Assembly (NCBI GenBank): GCA_963741405.1
Contig: CAVUHX010000039.1
Coordinates: 992,001 to 1,056,000, forward strand
Direction: 5' to 3'
Source of the DNA: Roseiarcus sp963741405
GTDB taxonomy: Bacteria > Pseudomonadota > Alphaproteobacteria > Rhizobiales > Beijerinckiaceae
DNA: 64,000 nt
Below are positions 15,988 to 24,504 of the stretch, piece by piece; within the stretch, counting starts at the first letter, position 1, and every line of letters starts with the position of its first letter. The position numbers were made by a program, and so were the translations under genes. The notes below the pieces were generated by a model. That model was not told where the DNA came from. It worked only from the letters and a program-made list of their open reading frames with translations, and did no database searches.

Positions 15988-16404
15988 CTACCCCAGCGCG
16001 ACTTCCACATCCTGCGTGCGCGCCGCTTCGGCAAGTCTGGCGTCGAAGGTCGCGAGCGTGGCGCCCGCGTTCTTCGCGCTCGCCAGATGCAGGGCGTCCG
16101 CGGCCGCGAGTTTCGTCGAGAAGTCCCGGACGATGCGTTCGGCCGGCAGAAAATCGGCCGCGTTGTGGTTCAGCCGCTCGGAATTTGCCCGCAAAGCGTC
16201 GAAGTCGAGTAAAGCCTGGACGATCGCGTCTTCGGTCAACCGCCCGACTCGCAGGTCGCGGGAAAGCGCCGCGCCCACTTCGGGATTGGCGAGATCGCCG
16301 ACGATAATCGTCTCACTGACGTCGCCAAGCTAGGTGCTGGCCTTGTCCGTATGTGTGTCGGCGACGAGAAGCGACACCAGAACGGAAACGTCGAGGTAGA
16401 TCAA
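15988..16404 (-). pseudogene. vapC: VapC-type PIN toxin with an in-frame amber stop
   Basis: From the TTG at 16404 the frame reads LIYLDVSVLVSLLVADTHTD, KAST, then TAG at codon 26, and continues in the same frame as LGDVSETIIVGDLANPEVGA to a normal end at 15988. All PIN acidic residues are present (D in YLD, E in NPEVG, D in AADALHLA, D in TFDARL). One base change (TGG to TAG would fit the usual Trp here) separates it from a full 138-residue ribonuclease toxin. An ATG at 16278 could allow a short C-terminal product lacking the first catalytic Asp. Confidence 0.8.
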
Positions 16405-16447
16405 TCGCGTTCGCCGTGGCGTCAGACGGACGACGTCGACGGCATCC

Positions 16448-16657
16448 TCACCCACTCGTGCGCGCGACTTCGCCCGCTGCACGATCTGTGCAAACCGCGA
16501 GCGATTCGGGTGCCGGTGTGGGACGCTCGATCGCAGAACGCAGATGGGCGACGACCTTTCCATGCCGGGTGATCCCGACGTCCTCGCCCTCTGCCGCCCG
16601 GCGGACGAGCTTGGACAGCAATGGAATAATTTGCCACTGAACGTGCTCGCTGGATGC
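16448..16657 (-). pseudogene. Phd/prevent-host-death antitoxin relic
   Basis: The minus strand reads LSKLVRRAAEGEDVGITRHG then KVVAHLRSAIERP to a stop at 16448-16450, the conserved core of a Phd/YefM antitoxin. No acceptable start codon lies upstream: the frame meets TAG at 16661-16663 and the usual N-terminal strand is not recognisable. It sits 43 bases before the vapC relic, the normal operon order. Both halves of the pair are therefore damaged. Confidence 0.65.
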
Positions 16658-16777
16658 TGGCTATCGTTGGCCAGAATAACAAAGCGTCGTACACCCGGCA
16701 AGGAAGGGCGATTGCCGCCTCCACGCTTTGCCGTAGGGCGCGACGCCGTAACGATTTGTGGGCGGCGATCCTCGGGT

Positions 16778-16966
16778 CTAGCGATAATTAACCCAGAACG
16801 CGGCCATCCGCAGCGGCCCAAGCGTCATTATGGCGGCGGCCACGAGGGCCGCGACGTCCATGCCGCCGATGACCTGGCCGGTCGTCGTCAGCGGCGCGCG
16901 GCGCACGGCGCCCACACGGTCGGTGGGTTCGACGCAGGCGGAAGCGGGACGATTGTAGTCTGTCAT
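16778..16966 (-). CDS. Small putative membrane protein
   Basis: A 62-residue frame starting at ATG 16966 with GAGG nine bases before it. Residues 30-58 (VIGGMDVAALVAAAIMTLGP) form one membrane helix. No family recognised. It is divergent from the HAD hydrolase gene. Support is limited to the start context and the helix. Confidence 0.4.
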   Translation of the reverse strand: MTDYNRPASACVEPTDRVGAVRRAPLTTTGQVIGGMDVAALVAAAIMTLGPLRMAAFWVNYR

Positions 16967-17113
16967 GATGGCGCCTCGAATTGCAGGTTGGCGGTTCAAC
17001 CCCGCTGCGAGGCCGGTGTTCCCGGACGACTGCGACCGGGCGCGCCCGCTTGCAATCGCCGCGGCCGCGGGGCAGGTATGGAACAATCTCCGCCCCGCAC
17101 GACCGAGCCCCCC

Positions 17114-17713
17114 ATGATCGTCGTCTTCGACATCGGCAACGTTCTTGTGCGCTGGGATCGGCGCAATCTCTTTGGCAAGGTGTTCGCCGACGAGGCGCGG
17201 CTGGAGCGCTTTCTCACCGGCGCCTGCGCAATGGACTTCGTCTCGCATACCGACGTCGTCGCGGATTTCTCGAAGGCCGTGGCGGAGCGCGCGGAAGCCT
17301 ATCCCGAGTTCGCCGAAGAGCTGAAGCTCTTCGACTCCCTGTGGATCGAGACGCTTGGGGCCCCAATCGAGGAGAATGTCGCGCTGCTCAGGCGCCTGCG
17401 CGCGGCTGGCCGTCCGGTCCACGCGCTCAGCAATTTCGCGACGGAAAAGTTCGAGCTTGCGCGGAAGCGCCATCGCTTCCTCGACGAATTCGACGTCTGC
17501 GTCGTTTCGGGCCACGCCGGCGTCGCCAAGCCCCATCCGCGCATCTTCGAAATCCTGTTCGAACGGGTCGGACGGCGGCCCGCCGAATTGCTGTTCATCG
17601 ACGACTCGATTGCCAACGTGCGCGCCTCCGAAGCGGCGGGGATGGCGGCGATCCACTATCGTCCCGGCGTCGATCTCGAAGGCGAGCTTCTCGCGCGCGG
17701 GGCGCTGCCCTGA
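17114..17713 (+). CDS. HAD-superfamily hydrolase (HAD-IA)
   Basis: A 199-residue HAD hydrolase. The first motif is VFDIGNVLVRWD, in which the usual second Asp (DxD) is replaced by Asn, as in several epoxide hydrolase N-terminal-like and haloacid-type members. Motif II is HALSNFA, the lysine is in GVAKPHPRIFEI and motif IV is LLFIDDSIANV. These proteins are phosphatases or dehalogenases of small metabolites; the substrate is unknown. ATG 17114 fits the family start, while ATG 17078 has the better ribosome site (GGGGCAGGT) and would add 12 residues. Confidence 0.85.
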   Translation: MIVVFDIGNVLVRWDRRNLFGKVFADEARLERFLTGACAMDFVSHTDVVADFSKAVAERAEAYPEFAEELKLFDSLWIETLGAPIEENVALLRRLRAAGRPVHALSNFATEKFELARKRHRFLDEFDVCVVSGHAGVAKPHPRIFEILFERVGRRPAELLFIDDSIANVRASEAAGMAAIHYRPGVDLEGELLARGALP

Positions 17714-17719
17714 CCGGTC

Positions 17720-18103
17720 TCAGATCGAGCCCGGCGGGATGAAGGCGCAGTAGAGATAGATGTCGTCGAACACGTTCGACGTAAGAGGGCCGAACCGGTC
17801 GCCGTCGGTCGCCGGACGATAGCAGAGGTGCGCGTGATGCGTGTCGCTGTCGTCCCGGTCGCCGGGGATCGGCAGGAAGGTGATGCGCTCCTCGGGAATC
17901 GAAACCCAGCGCCGCTCGCGCGTCAGGAACTCGAACCGCCCGCCCTTCTCCCGATAGGAGATCCCGGCGCAGTCGCTGCCGTCGCAGCAGAGCTGGCCGT
18001 TCTTGCCTTTCACGCCGGTATAGATGTCGTGAGCATTGCCCGCGGAGACGAACGCATGGACGAGGGCGACGCCGAGAGTCGCCCGCAACAGAGCATTCAC
18101 CAT
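17720..18103 (-). CDS. Exported Cys-rich hypothetical protein
   Basis: A 127-residue protein with a signal peptide (LLRATLGVALVHAFVSAGNA). The mature part has NGQLCCDGSDCAGISYREKG and ends in LCYR and YLYCAFIPPGSI. This pattern (DIYTGVKGKNGQLCCDG) belongs to a group of short periplasmic proteins of unknown function widespread in Rhizobiales. The cysteines may form disulfides or bind metal. ATG 18103 begins the signal peptide. Its stop is six bases from the convergent HAD gene. Confidence 0.75.
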   Translation of the reverse strand: MVNALLRATLGVALVHAFVSAGNAHDIYTGVKGKNGQLCCDGSDCAGISYREKGGRFEFLTRERRWVSIPEERITFLPIPGDRDDSDTHHAHLCYRPATDGDRFGPLTSNVFDDIYLYCAFIPPGSI

Positions 18104-18363
18104 GTCAACCGCTCCTGTTGGCGGCCGACCGATCGATTGGCGCGTCGATGCGATCCGGCCGCTTGCCGATCGCCCTCGAGAAACGCCTGGACTCATCCCT
18201 GATCCCCCAGACCCCCGTACCAACGGCAGTGCTCCGGTTGCGTCGACAACCACCAGGAGCGCCGTCCGGCCCGTCGCGCAATTGCTAAGCAAATTCCATG
18301 CCGATCGAGAGTGGCGGGCCGTCTCCCCGCTTCCCGCCTTCGGGGGGAAATCGGCAAAGGCTT

Positions 18364-19542
18364 CTACGCGCGCAGCACCTCCTCGAGCCTCCGTCGTGGA
18401 CTGGCCGCGGCCGGCCGTTCGGCGACGCCGATGCGGAAGACGAAGGTCGCCTGCCAGCCGGGCTCGCCGGCGAATCCGGCGAGCGGGCGGCCGAAATGGT
18501 CGGGCCGGGCGAGCGCCTCGTCGCGGTCGGCGCGCTCGACCGGCTGGTTCATCGGCTGGGCGGCAAGGCCTGCAGCGGTCGCCGCGAGATGCAGACGCTG
18601 CCAGGCGCGGCCGGCGGCGATCGCGCTAGCCATGTCCAGCCGGTCGCGCACGAAGACGATTCCGAGCGCCGGCGCGGTCGGGACCTGGACGTCCCGCGTC
18701 ATGGCGAGCCAATAGGCGTCGCTCGTCTTCGCGCTCGCGTCGGGCAGCAGTCTTGCAAGCGCCATCATCGCCGGCGACAGGCCCGCCGCGTCGAGCGTCA
18801 CTCCGTCGCGATGCTCCTCGACTTCGCGACGGCCGCTGCGGAACCAGCGGGCGCTGTCGGCCGACATTTCGGGATCCCCGACGATCGCGACTGTCGCCTC
18901 GACAATCAGCGCACCGAGGTCGCGGCGGGCGGCGTCTTCCGCCACAAAGGCCATGCGCAGACAATCGGCCGAAGCCAGATCGGCGAGGCGGCGCAACTCT
19001 TCCGGCGCAAGTTTTCGATCCGGCAGATACGGGCCGCGATTGGTATGCCGCCGGGGGATCGCGCCAAAGAGATCGTCGCGAGCTTCCGGACCCGGCGTGA
19101 GAATGATGCGCGCAGCGCGGAAAGGCGCGTCGTCCGGAGCCGGCGCAAGCCGCCCTTGCGCCAGCTCGACCGCAGCGTCCATACTGAAGGCCCGGGCGGC
19201 CAGCGCCAGATTCTCGATCGCTGCACCGAGGCCGAGGTGCATCTCGCGGCGAAAAGGATCGAATGAGCCGAGATTGCGCGACCTGTCGGCGAAAATCTCG
19301 ATCGCGTCGTGCCCGGAGGCGAAGGCCCATGGCTGCGTATCATGTGGATTGGCGGCAAGAATGGCGGCGCGCAACGGCCGCAGCCGCCCGTCCTGCGGGC
19401 CGCCTTCCCAATTCCGCCACGGCGCATAGGCCGGCCCCTCGCCCGCCGCGCCAAGGCCCCGGTCCCACGCCCGGTAGCCGAGCCCCGCCAGCGCCATGGC
19501 AAGCACGCCGCCGCCGATCAGAACTTCGCGCCGAGCGAACAT
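18364..19542 (-). CDS. Acg-like nitroreductase-family oxidoreductase
   Basis: A 392-residue protein of the Acg family, a doubled nitroreductase fold that binds FMN. Evidence: an N-terminal twin-arginine segment (FARREVLIGGGVLAMALAGL), the motif AANPHDTQPWAFA, the block IPRRHTNRGPY, and the C-terminal pair GRAWQRLHLAATAAGLAAQP and MNQP. In mycobacteria Acg sequesters FMN under nitric-oxide or redox stress, while many proteobacterial members are uncharacterised. The twin-arginine signal suggests export with cofactor. ATG 19542 places the signal at the N-terminus. No operon partner. Confidence 0.8.
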   Translation of the reverse strand: MFARREVLIGGGVLAMALAGLGYRAWDRGLGAAGEGPAYAPWRNWEGGPQDGRLRPLRAAILAANPHDTQPWAFASGHDAIEIFADRSRNLGSFDPFRREMHLGLGAAIENLALAARAFSMDAAVELAQGRLAPAPDDAPFRAARIILTPGPEARDDLFGAIPRRHTNRGPYLPDRKLAPEELRRLADLASADCLRMAFVAEDAARRDLGALIVEATVAIVGDPEMSADSARWFRSGRREVEEHRDGVTLDAAGLSPAMMALARLLPDASAKTSDAYWLAMTRDVQVPTAPALGIVFVRDRLDMASAIAAGRAWQRLHLAATAAGLAAQPMNQPVERADRDEALARPDHFGRPLAGFAGEPGWQATFVFRIGVAERPAAASPRRRLEEVLRA

Positions 19543-19989
19543 CACAACCTCTTCCCGCAAGGGTATGACCTGAGCGACCCTACCACTTTGTCAGCCGTAT
19601 CCGCTGTCCTCTCTGCGTCAATAGCACTCGGCGCATGAGCGCGAGAAGATTTTCCAACGGTCACAGTTCGCGCGTCGTATGGCCAGGCCCGCTTGCCTGA
19701 CCGAGGCCACGACGTCGGCCGCGAAGGGCGGCTCGCTTGCGGATCGAAGCGGCTTTGGACATCGGCGCCGGGGCGAACCATGCGCCCGCGGGCGGACGGC
19801 TACGTCGCCTGACCGCCGCCGTGTCGCGAACTCTGCCGCGCCCGGCCAGGAGGTTCATTTCTCTCCGGAGGAACATCTCGACGCGATCGACGTGCAGCGC
19901 GATGGACTCCGCCTGACGGAAAATGTATCCATTTTTGCAAGAACCAAACGTCCTGACGCAGTTCAGCGGCTGGGTGATCTGCGGGCCAA
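19543..19989. other. Gene-free interval
   Basis: No gene supported on either strand. Open frames are short and in-frame shadows. It separates the divergent nitroreductase and FkbM genes and should contain both promoters; TTTTTGCAAGAACCAAAC near 19930 is the only AT-richer part. Confidence 0.4.
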
Positions 19990-20830
19990 ATGGCATCCTT
20001 GAACGAAATCGCCGGCACCGTCCGGGCTCGTCTTGTTGCGCGGAGTCGGGAAGGCATCCGTTACGCCTATCTCGGCGATCACACCGCCATCGTAACCACG
20101 CACAGGCAATTGCTCCTGCTGGTCGACACGCGGGATCGCGCGATCACGCCCCACCTGGCGATGGCCGGACGCTGGGAACCCCATGTCGAGAACGCGCTCG
20201 CGAGGCTACTCAGGCGCGGCCACAGGGTCGTCGAAGTCGGCGCGAATATGGGCTATCACACCCTGACCATGGCGAGCATCGTCGGTCGGACGGGCCACAT
20301 CGACGCCTTCGAACCGAACCCGCGCCTGCACGAACTGCTGACGGACAGCATCGCCCTAAACGGATTTCAGGGCATCGTGAGCGCGCATCAGAGCGCAGCG
20401 CTGGACTGCAGAGGTCCTGCAGAGTTCCAGGTTCAGCCACGCTATGTCGGAGGCGGCAATGTCATTGTCCCGGGATATGAGGATCCGACCAACCAGCGCT
20501 TGGTCGTGCCTGGCGTGCGGCTCGACGACGTCCTGGGCGATCGGCCGCCGGTCGATACTGCGCATGGACGCCGAGGGCAGCGAGCCTTTGGTGCTGAAGG
20601 GCGCCGAGGCACTGATGCGGCGGTCGCCGCAGCTGCGGATCGTTATGGAATTCGCGCCGACCATGATGGCCACGCGTGTCGACGTTCCCACATTCGTCGG
20701 TTGGTTGGAGAGCCTCGGGTTCAGGGCCTGGAGAATCGGACCATCGGGCGCGCCCGCCGCCCTCGCCATGGCCGCCCTGCCGTCTGCGCCGCACTGCGAG
20801 ATCGTCCTGTCGCGCGACGTTCCGCCCTGA
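19990..20830 (+). pseudogene. FkbM-family methyltransferase with a frameshift
   Basis: The first frame gives a SAM-binding core (VVEVGANMGYHTLTMASIVG, then HIDAFEPNPRLHELL) through VRLDDVLGDRPPVD. The family continuation ILRMDAEGSEPLVLKGAEAL is found one frame over, ending at 20830 with HCEIVLSRDVPP. The join lies at about 20556-20562 (GTCGATACTGCG) and fits loss of a two-base AT or gain of one base. FkbM enzymes O-methylate sugars or other small molecules. If the shift is real the product lacks the C-terminal third and is probably inactive. Confidence 0.8.
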
Positions 20831-20883
20831 GCTGCATGCTTGGCCGCAATCCGCTGATATTCGGTTCGAAAACAGACAATTGA

Positions 20884-20977
20884 TGGCGGAGACGCAGGGA
20901 TTCGAACCCTGGATAGGGCTTTACAACCCTATAACGGTTTAGCAAACCGCCGCCTTCAGCCTCTCGGCCACGTCTCC
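20884..20977 (-). tRNA. tRNA-Ser(GCU)
   Basis: The minus strand folds as a class II tRNA: acceptor arms GGAGACG and CGTCTCC, anticodon loop TTGCTAA (anticodon GCT), a long variable arm, T-arm CAGGGTTCGAATCCCTG, discriminator G and an encoded CCA (20884-20886). It reads AGC/AGU serine codons. Confidence 0.95.
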
Positions 20978-21139
20978 GGCTCGCTTACAAAAGCGGAAGC
21001 GACATATGCCCGACCGATGCGCCCTTTGCAAGCGATCCGCGCGCCGGCGGAACGCACAGCGCCCTTCGGCCCCTCAATCGCCGCGTCGTTTCGCTCTTCG
21101 CCACGACGGTGGCGCTTGCGCTCCCTCGTTCCGGCGCCC

Positions 21140-21847
21140 CTATCGCGCGCGCTGGCCGAACAGGATCTTGCGAGCTTCCGCGTGGGTGGTGAGATCGTCC
21201 TGCTTGCGCCCCGGAATGTCGAGCGCGATGCCGCGCTGGACCGCCGGCCGCGCCAGCACGGTATTGAGCCAGCGGGCGAGATGCGGGAAGTCGGCGATCT
21301 CCTGCCCGTAGCGCTACCAGACCTTCGTCCACCCGACGCAGGCCATGTCGGCGATCGAATAGGCGCCGGCGAGATATTCGCGATCGGCGAGGCGCCGGTT
21401 CATCACGCCGAACAGCCGGTTCACTTCGTTGGTGTAGCGGTCGATCGCGTAGGGAATCTTCTCCGAGGCATAGACGCGGAAGTGGCTGGCCTGACCGCAC
21501 ATCGGACCGAGGCCGCCCATCTGCCAGAACAGCCACTCGCCGACCGCCGCGCGCTCGCGCGCCGTCCCTCCGCCGAAGCGGCCCGTCTTGCGCGCGAGAT
21601 ACTGGAGGATCGCGCCGGACTCGAACACCGAGACCGGCTGCCCGTCGGGCCCGTCCGGATCGACGATCGCCGGCATGCGGTTGTTCGGCGAGATCGCGAG
21701 AAAGGCCGGATCGAACTGCTCGCCGGCGCCGATGTCGACGTCGTACAGCATATAGGCCAGACCGCACTCTTCCGGCATGATGGAGATCTTCCATCCGTTC
21801 GGAGTGGGCCAGTAGTAGAGATCGATGGCTTTCTGGGACTGGGTCAT
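21140..21847 (-). pseudogene. Glutathione S-transferase (YghU/Ure2-like) with an in-frame amber stop
   Basis: The frame from ATG 21847 gives an N-terminal thioredoxin-like domain (IDLYYWPTPNGWKISIMPEE, SPNNRMPAIVDPDG, VFESGAILQYLARKTG) and most of the helical domain (GEWLFWQMGGLGPMCGQASH) up to DMACVGWTKVW. Codon 178 is TAG (21314-21316). The same frame then continues RYGQEIADFPHLARWLNTVL to a stop at 21140, exactly the family's C-terminus. One base change would restore a 235-residue enzyme. These GSTs reduce disulfides or conjugate glutathione. Confidence 0.85.
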
Positions 21848-22128
21848 GCACAACTTGGCCTCGACGCCGCGGGCTCAAGGCCGGGTCAGTAGTGAACTCC
21901 CGGTCGCAACGCCCAAATCCCCGCCCGAAATCTCGGGCGGCCGCAGCGTTTTGGCAAGTCCGTCCGTCGCCGCGAGGCGTGCTCTGCTTCGGCGGATGAT
22001 CAATCAGGCCGGGCCCGGCCGCACCGTCAGCCCGTCGTTCGACGGGCGTCCTGGGACGCCCTTTCTGAGCCCGTCTAAAGGCGGGCGTTCGCGAGCCGCG
22101 GCCTGATCAGGCTATTGGCCGACCGCGT

Positions 22129-22419
22129 TCAGTTGGCGGGCGGCGTCTCGGATGATGGTGGCGCTTCTGAGGCCACCTTCTTGCGCACGGCCTTGCGCAC
22201 GGCGGCCCTGACCACGGCCTTGCGCACGGCCTTCTTCGCAACAGCCTTGCGCACGGCCTTCTTCACAACGGCCTTGCGCACGGCCTTCTTCACAACGGCC
22301 TTGCGCACAGCCTTCTTCGCAACGGCCTTGCGCACGGCCTTCTTCGCCGCGGCTTTCTTCGCGGGGGTCTTCTTGGCGGCGGACTTCTTCGCCGTCTTCT
22401 TCGCTGGAGCTTTCGCCAT
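22129..22419 (-). CDS. Histone H1-like Lys/Ala repeat protein
   Basis: A 96-residue, very basic protein made mostly of KKAVRKAV(A/V) units after an APAKKTAKKSAAKKTPAKKA start. Such H1-like proteins bind DNA through lysine and affect nucleoid packing or transcription. The repeat is encoded by five perfect-length 27-base units, so length variation between strains is likely. ATG 22419 follows a GGGACGCTACCC context with a weak ribosome site. The C-terminal tail (SEAPPSSETPPAN) is acidic/Pro-rich. Confidence 0.75.
   Translation of the reverse strand: MAKAPAKKTAKKSAAKKTPAKKAAAKKAVRKAVAKKAVRKAVVKKAVRKAVVKKAVRKAVAKKAVRKAVVRAAVRKAVRKKVASEAPPSSETPPAN
22214..22348. repeat. Five tandem 27-base units inside the H1-like gene
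   Basis: Five consecutive 27-base units beginning AC(G/A)GCCTTGCGCAC, with few substitutions, each encoding nine residues on the minus strand. Slippage here would change protein length in frame. Confidence 0.85.
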
Positions 22420-22973
22420 GGGTAGCGTCCCTCTCGTTTCGCCTGCATATCCGCGCGTTTCAAGCGCATCACATATGCGCAAACGAAGGTACATTCGTTT
22501 TGCGCATTCGCAAGAGACGCATGCGCGCGCATGCTGCGCGCAAAGCCCTCACTATCGAATTATCGCGCGCGCTCACGCTGTTGCGAGACGACCTCTCGCA
22601 ATGCGCGAGAGTTCCGCGCGCAGCGCGCGATCATTGCGCGCGAGTCCGCGCTGCGCGCGTCGCACTTGATCGCGCGATCCGCCTCGATCCTCGCTCTCGC
22701 CATGTTTTCAGCGGTGTTGCGCGAATCGCCTTGCGCCGCCTGAAGCGGCGCGAACCGGTCCGGGCACCGGCCCCGCATCGTTCTTCGGCCCCCTTGCGCA
22801 CCCTGCGCGGCCGTCGTTCGCGCGCTGCATCGAACGCGCACGCGAGCATGACGCAATCGAATTTTTCTTGGGGCGCGCTGTCGCAATTTTATTGCGATGA
22901 CGCGCGGAACGCATGCGTCCGCGTGCATCGCGCGCTGCGAATCGACGAATCGCTGCGATTGATTCGCGGCGAA
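22420..22973. other. Gene-free interval extremely rich in GCGC/CGCG words
   Basis: No supported gene. The interval is packed with TGCGCG, GCGCGC and GCGCGA words on both strands (especially 22500-22690 and 22840-22960), giving many short palindromes. Overlapping open frames here differ between strands and look like compositional artefacts. It holds the promoter of the H1-like gene and the downstream region of gatB. Confidence 0.45.
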
Positions 22974-24458
22974 CTAGATGCCGAGTCGTCGCTTCAGCGC
23001 GTCGCTCGCGGCCTGCGGATTGGCCTTGCCGGCCGTCGCCTTCATGACCTGGCCGACGAACCAGCCGAGCATGCCGGGCTTCGCCTTCGCCTGTTCGGCC
23101 TTGTCGGGATTGGCGGCGAGGACGGCGTCGACCGCGCTGTCGATGGCGCCAGAGTCGGTCACCTGACGAAGGCCGCGCGCTTCGACGAGCGCGCGCGGGT
23201 CAGCGCCGCGATCGTCGCCGAGCAGCATCGCCAGGAGGTCCTTGGCGATCTTGCCGGAGATCACGCCTTCGCCGATGAGATCGACCAGGGTCGCGAGCGT
23301 CGAAGCGCCGAGGCCTGCGTCCGACACGGCGATGCTCCGCGCATTGGCGTGAGCGGAGAGATCGCCCATAATCCAGTTGGCGACGGCCTTCGCATCGCGC
23401 GCGACACCGCCGTGGCTGACGGCGCTCTCGAAAAAGTCCGCCGTCTCCCGTTCCGCCACGAGAATCGATGCGTCGTAGGCCGACAGGCCGTATTCGGCGA
23501 TGAAGCGGGCCTTCTTGGCGTCGGGCAACTCGGGCAGATAGGCGGCGAGCGCATCGATCCACTCCTGGTCGAGTTCGAGCGGCAGCAGATCGGGATCCGG
23601 GAAGTAGCGATAGTCGTGCGCCTCCTCCTTGGAGCGCATCGAGCGCGTCTCGCCGCGCGCGGGATCGAACAGGCGGGTCTCCTGGTCGATCGAGCCGCCG
23701 TCCTCGATGATCGCGATCTGCCGGCGCGCCTCGGTCTCGATCGCCTGTCCGATGAAGCGGATCGAATTGACGTTCTTGATCTCGCAGCGCGTCCCGAGCG
23801 GCTCGCCCGGCCGGCGAACCGAGACATTGACGTCGGCGCGCAGGCTGCCCTTCTCCATGTCGCCGTCGCAGGAGCCGATGTAGCGCAGGATGGTCCTGAG
23901 CTTGCCGACATAGGCCTTGGCCTCGTCGGAGGAGCGAAGGTCCGGCTTGGAGACGATCTCCATCAGCGCCACGCCAGAGCGGTTGAGGTCGACGAAGCTC
24001 ATCGTCGGCGACTGGTCGTGCAGCGACTTGCCGGCGTCCTGCTCGAGATGCAGCCGTTCGATCCCGACCCTGATGGAATAGTCCGGGGTGAGGTCGACCT
24101 GGATCTCGCCCTCGCCGACGATCGGGCTCTTGTACTGCGAGATCTGATAGCCCTGCGGCAGATCCGGATAGAAATAGTTCTTCCGGTCGAAGGTCGAGCG
24201 GTGGTTGATCCTCGCCTTCAGGCCGAGGCCGGTGCGGATCGCCTGGGCGACGCATTCGCGGTTGATGACGGGCAACATCCCAGGCATCGCCGCGTCGACC
24301 AGGGAGACATGCGAATTTGGCTCCCCGCCGAAAGTCGTCGAGGCTCCGGAGAAGAGCTTGGCGCGCGACGTGACCTGGGCGTGCACCTCGAGGCCGATGA
24401 TCACCTCCCAGTCGCCCGTCGCGCCTTTGATCAATCTGTCCGTCGGTTCCGCCGCCAT
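22974..24458 (-). CDS. gatB: Asp-tRNA(Asn)/Glu-tRNA(Gln) amidotransferase subunit B
   Basis: A 494-residue GatB. It opens with WEVIIGLEVHAQVTSRAKLF and carries the kinase-active-site blocks RKNYFYPDLPQGYQISQY and MEKGSLRADVNVSVR, then the C-terminal tRNA-binding helical and YqeY-like tail (GWFVGQVMKATAGKANPQA). GatB phosphorylates mischarged Glu-tRNA(Gln) or Asp-tRNA(Asn) for amidation by GatA. ATG 24458 fits the family start. It is the last gene of a gatC-gatA-gatB series, 46 bases after gatA. Confidence 0.95.
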   Translation of the reverse strand: MAAEPTDRLIKGATGDWEVIIGLEVHAQVTSRAKLFSGASTTFGGEPNSHVSLVDAAMPGMLPVINRECVAQAIRTGLGLKARINHRSTFDRKNYFYPDLPQGYQISQYKSPIVGEGEIQVDLTPDYSIRVGIERLHLEQDAGKSLHDQSPTMSFVDLNRSGVALMEIVSKPDLRSSDEAKAYVGKLRTILRYIGSCDGDMEKGSLRADVNVSVRRPGEPLGTRCEIKNVNSIRFIGQAIETEARRQIAIIEDGGSIDQETRLFDPARGETRSMRSKEEAHDYRYFPDPDLLPLELDQEWIDALAAYLPELPDAKKARFIAEYGLSAYDASILVAERETADFFESAVSHGGVARDAKAVANWIMGDLSAHANARSIAVSDAGLGASTLATLVDLIGEGVISGKIAKDLLAMLLGDDRGADPRALVEARGLRQVTDSGAIDSAVDAVLAANPDKAEQAKAKPGMLGWFVGQVMKATAGKANPQAASDALKRRLGI

Positions 24459-24504
24459 GTCCGTGACCCCGGTTATCGTCTTACGTATTGGGTGGGCGAA
24501 GGGC

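Noticed and set aside
16544..17077. Long N-terminal extension of the HAD hydrolase frame
   Set aside because: The extension overlaps the antitoxin relic and the small minus-strand gene, and HAD homology begins at 17114.
22214..22348. CRISPR-like array
   Set aside because: The 27-base units are contiguous without spacers and encode the Lys/Ala repeat of the H1-like protein.
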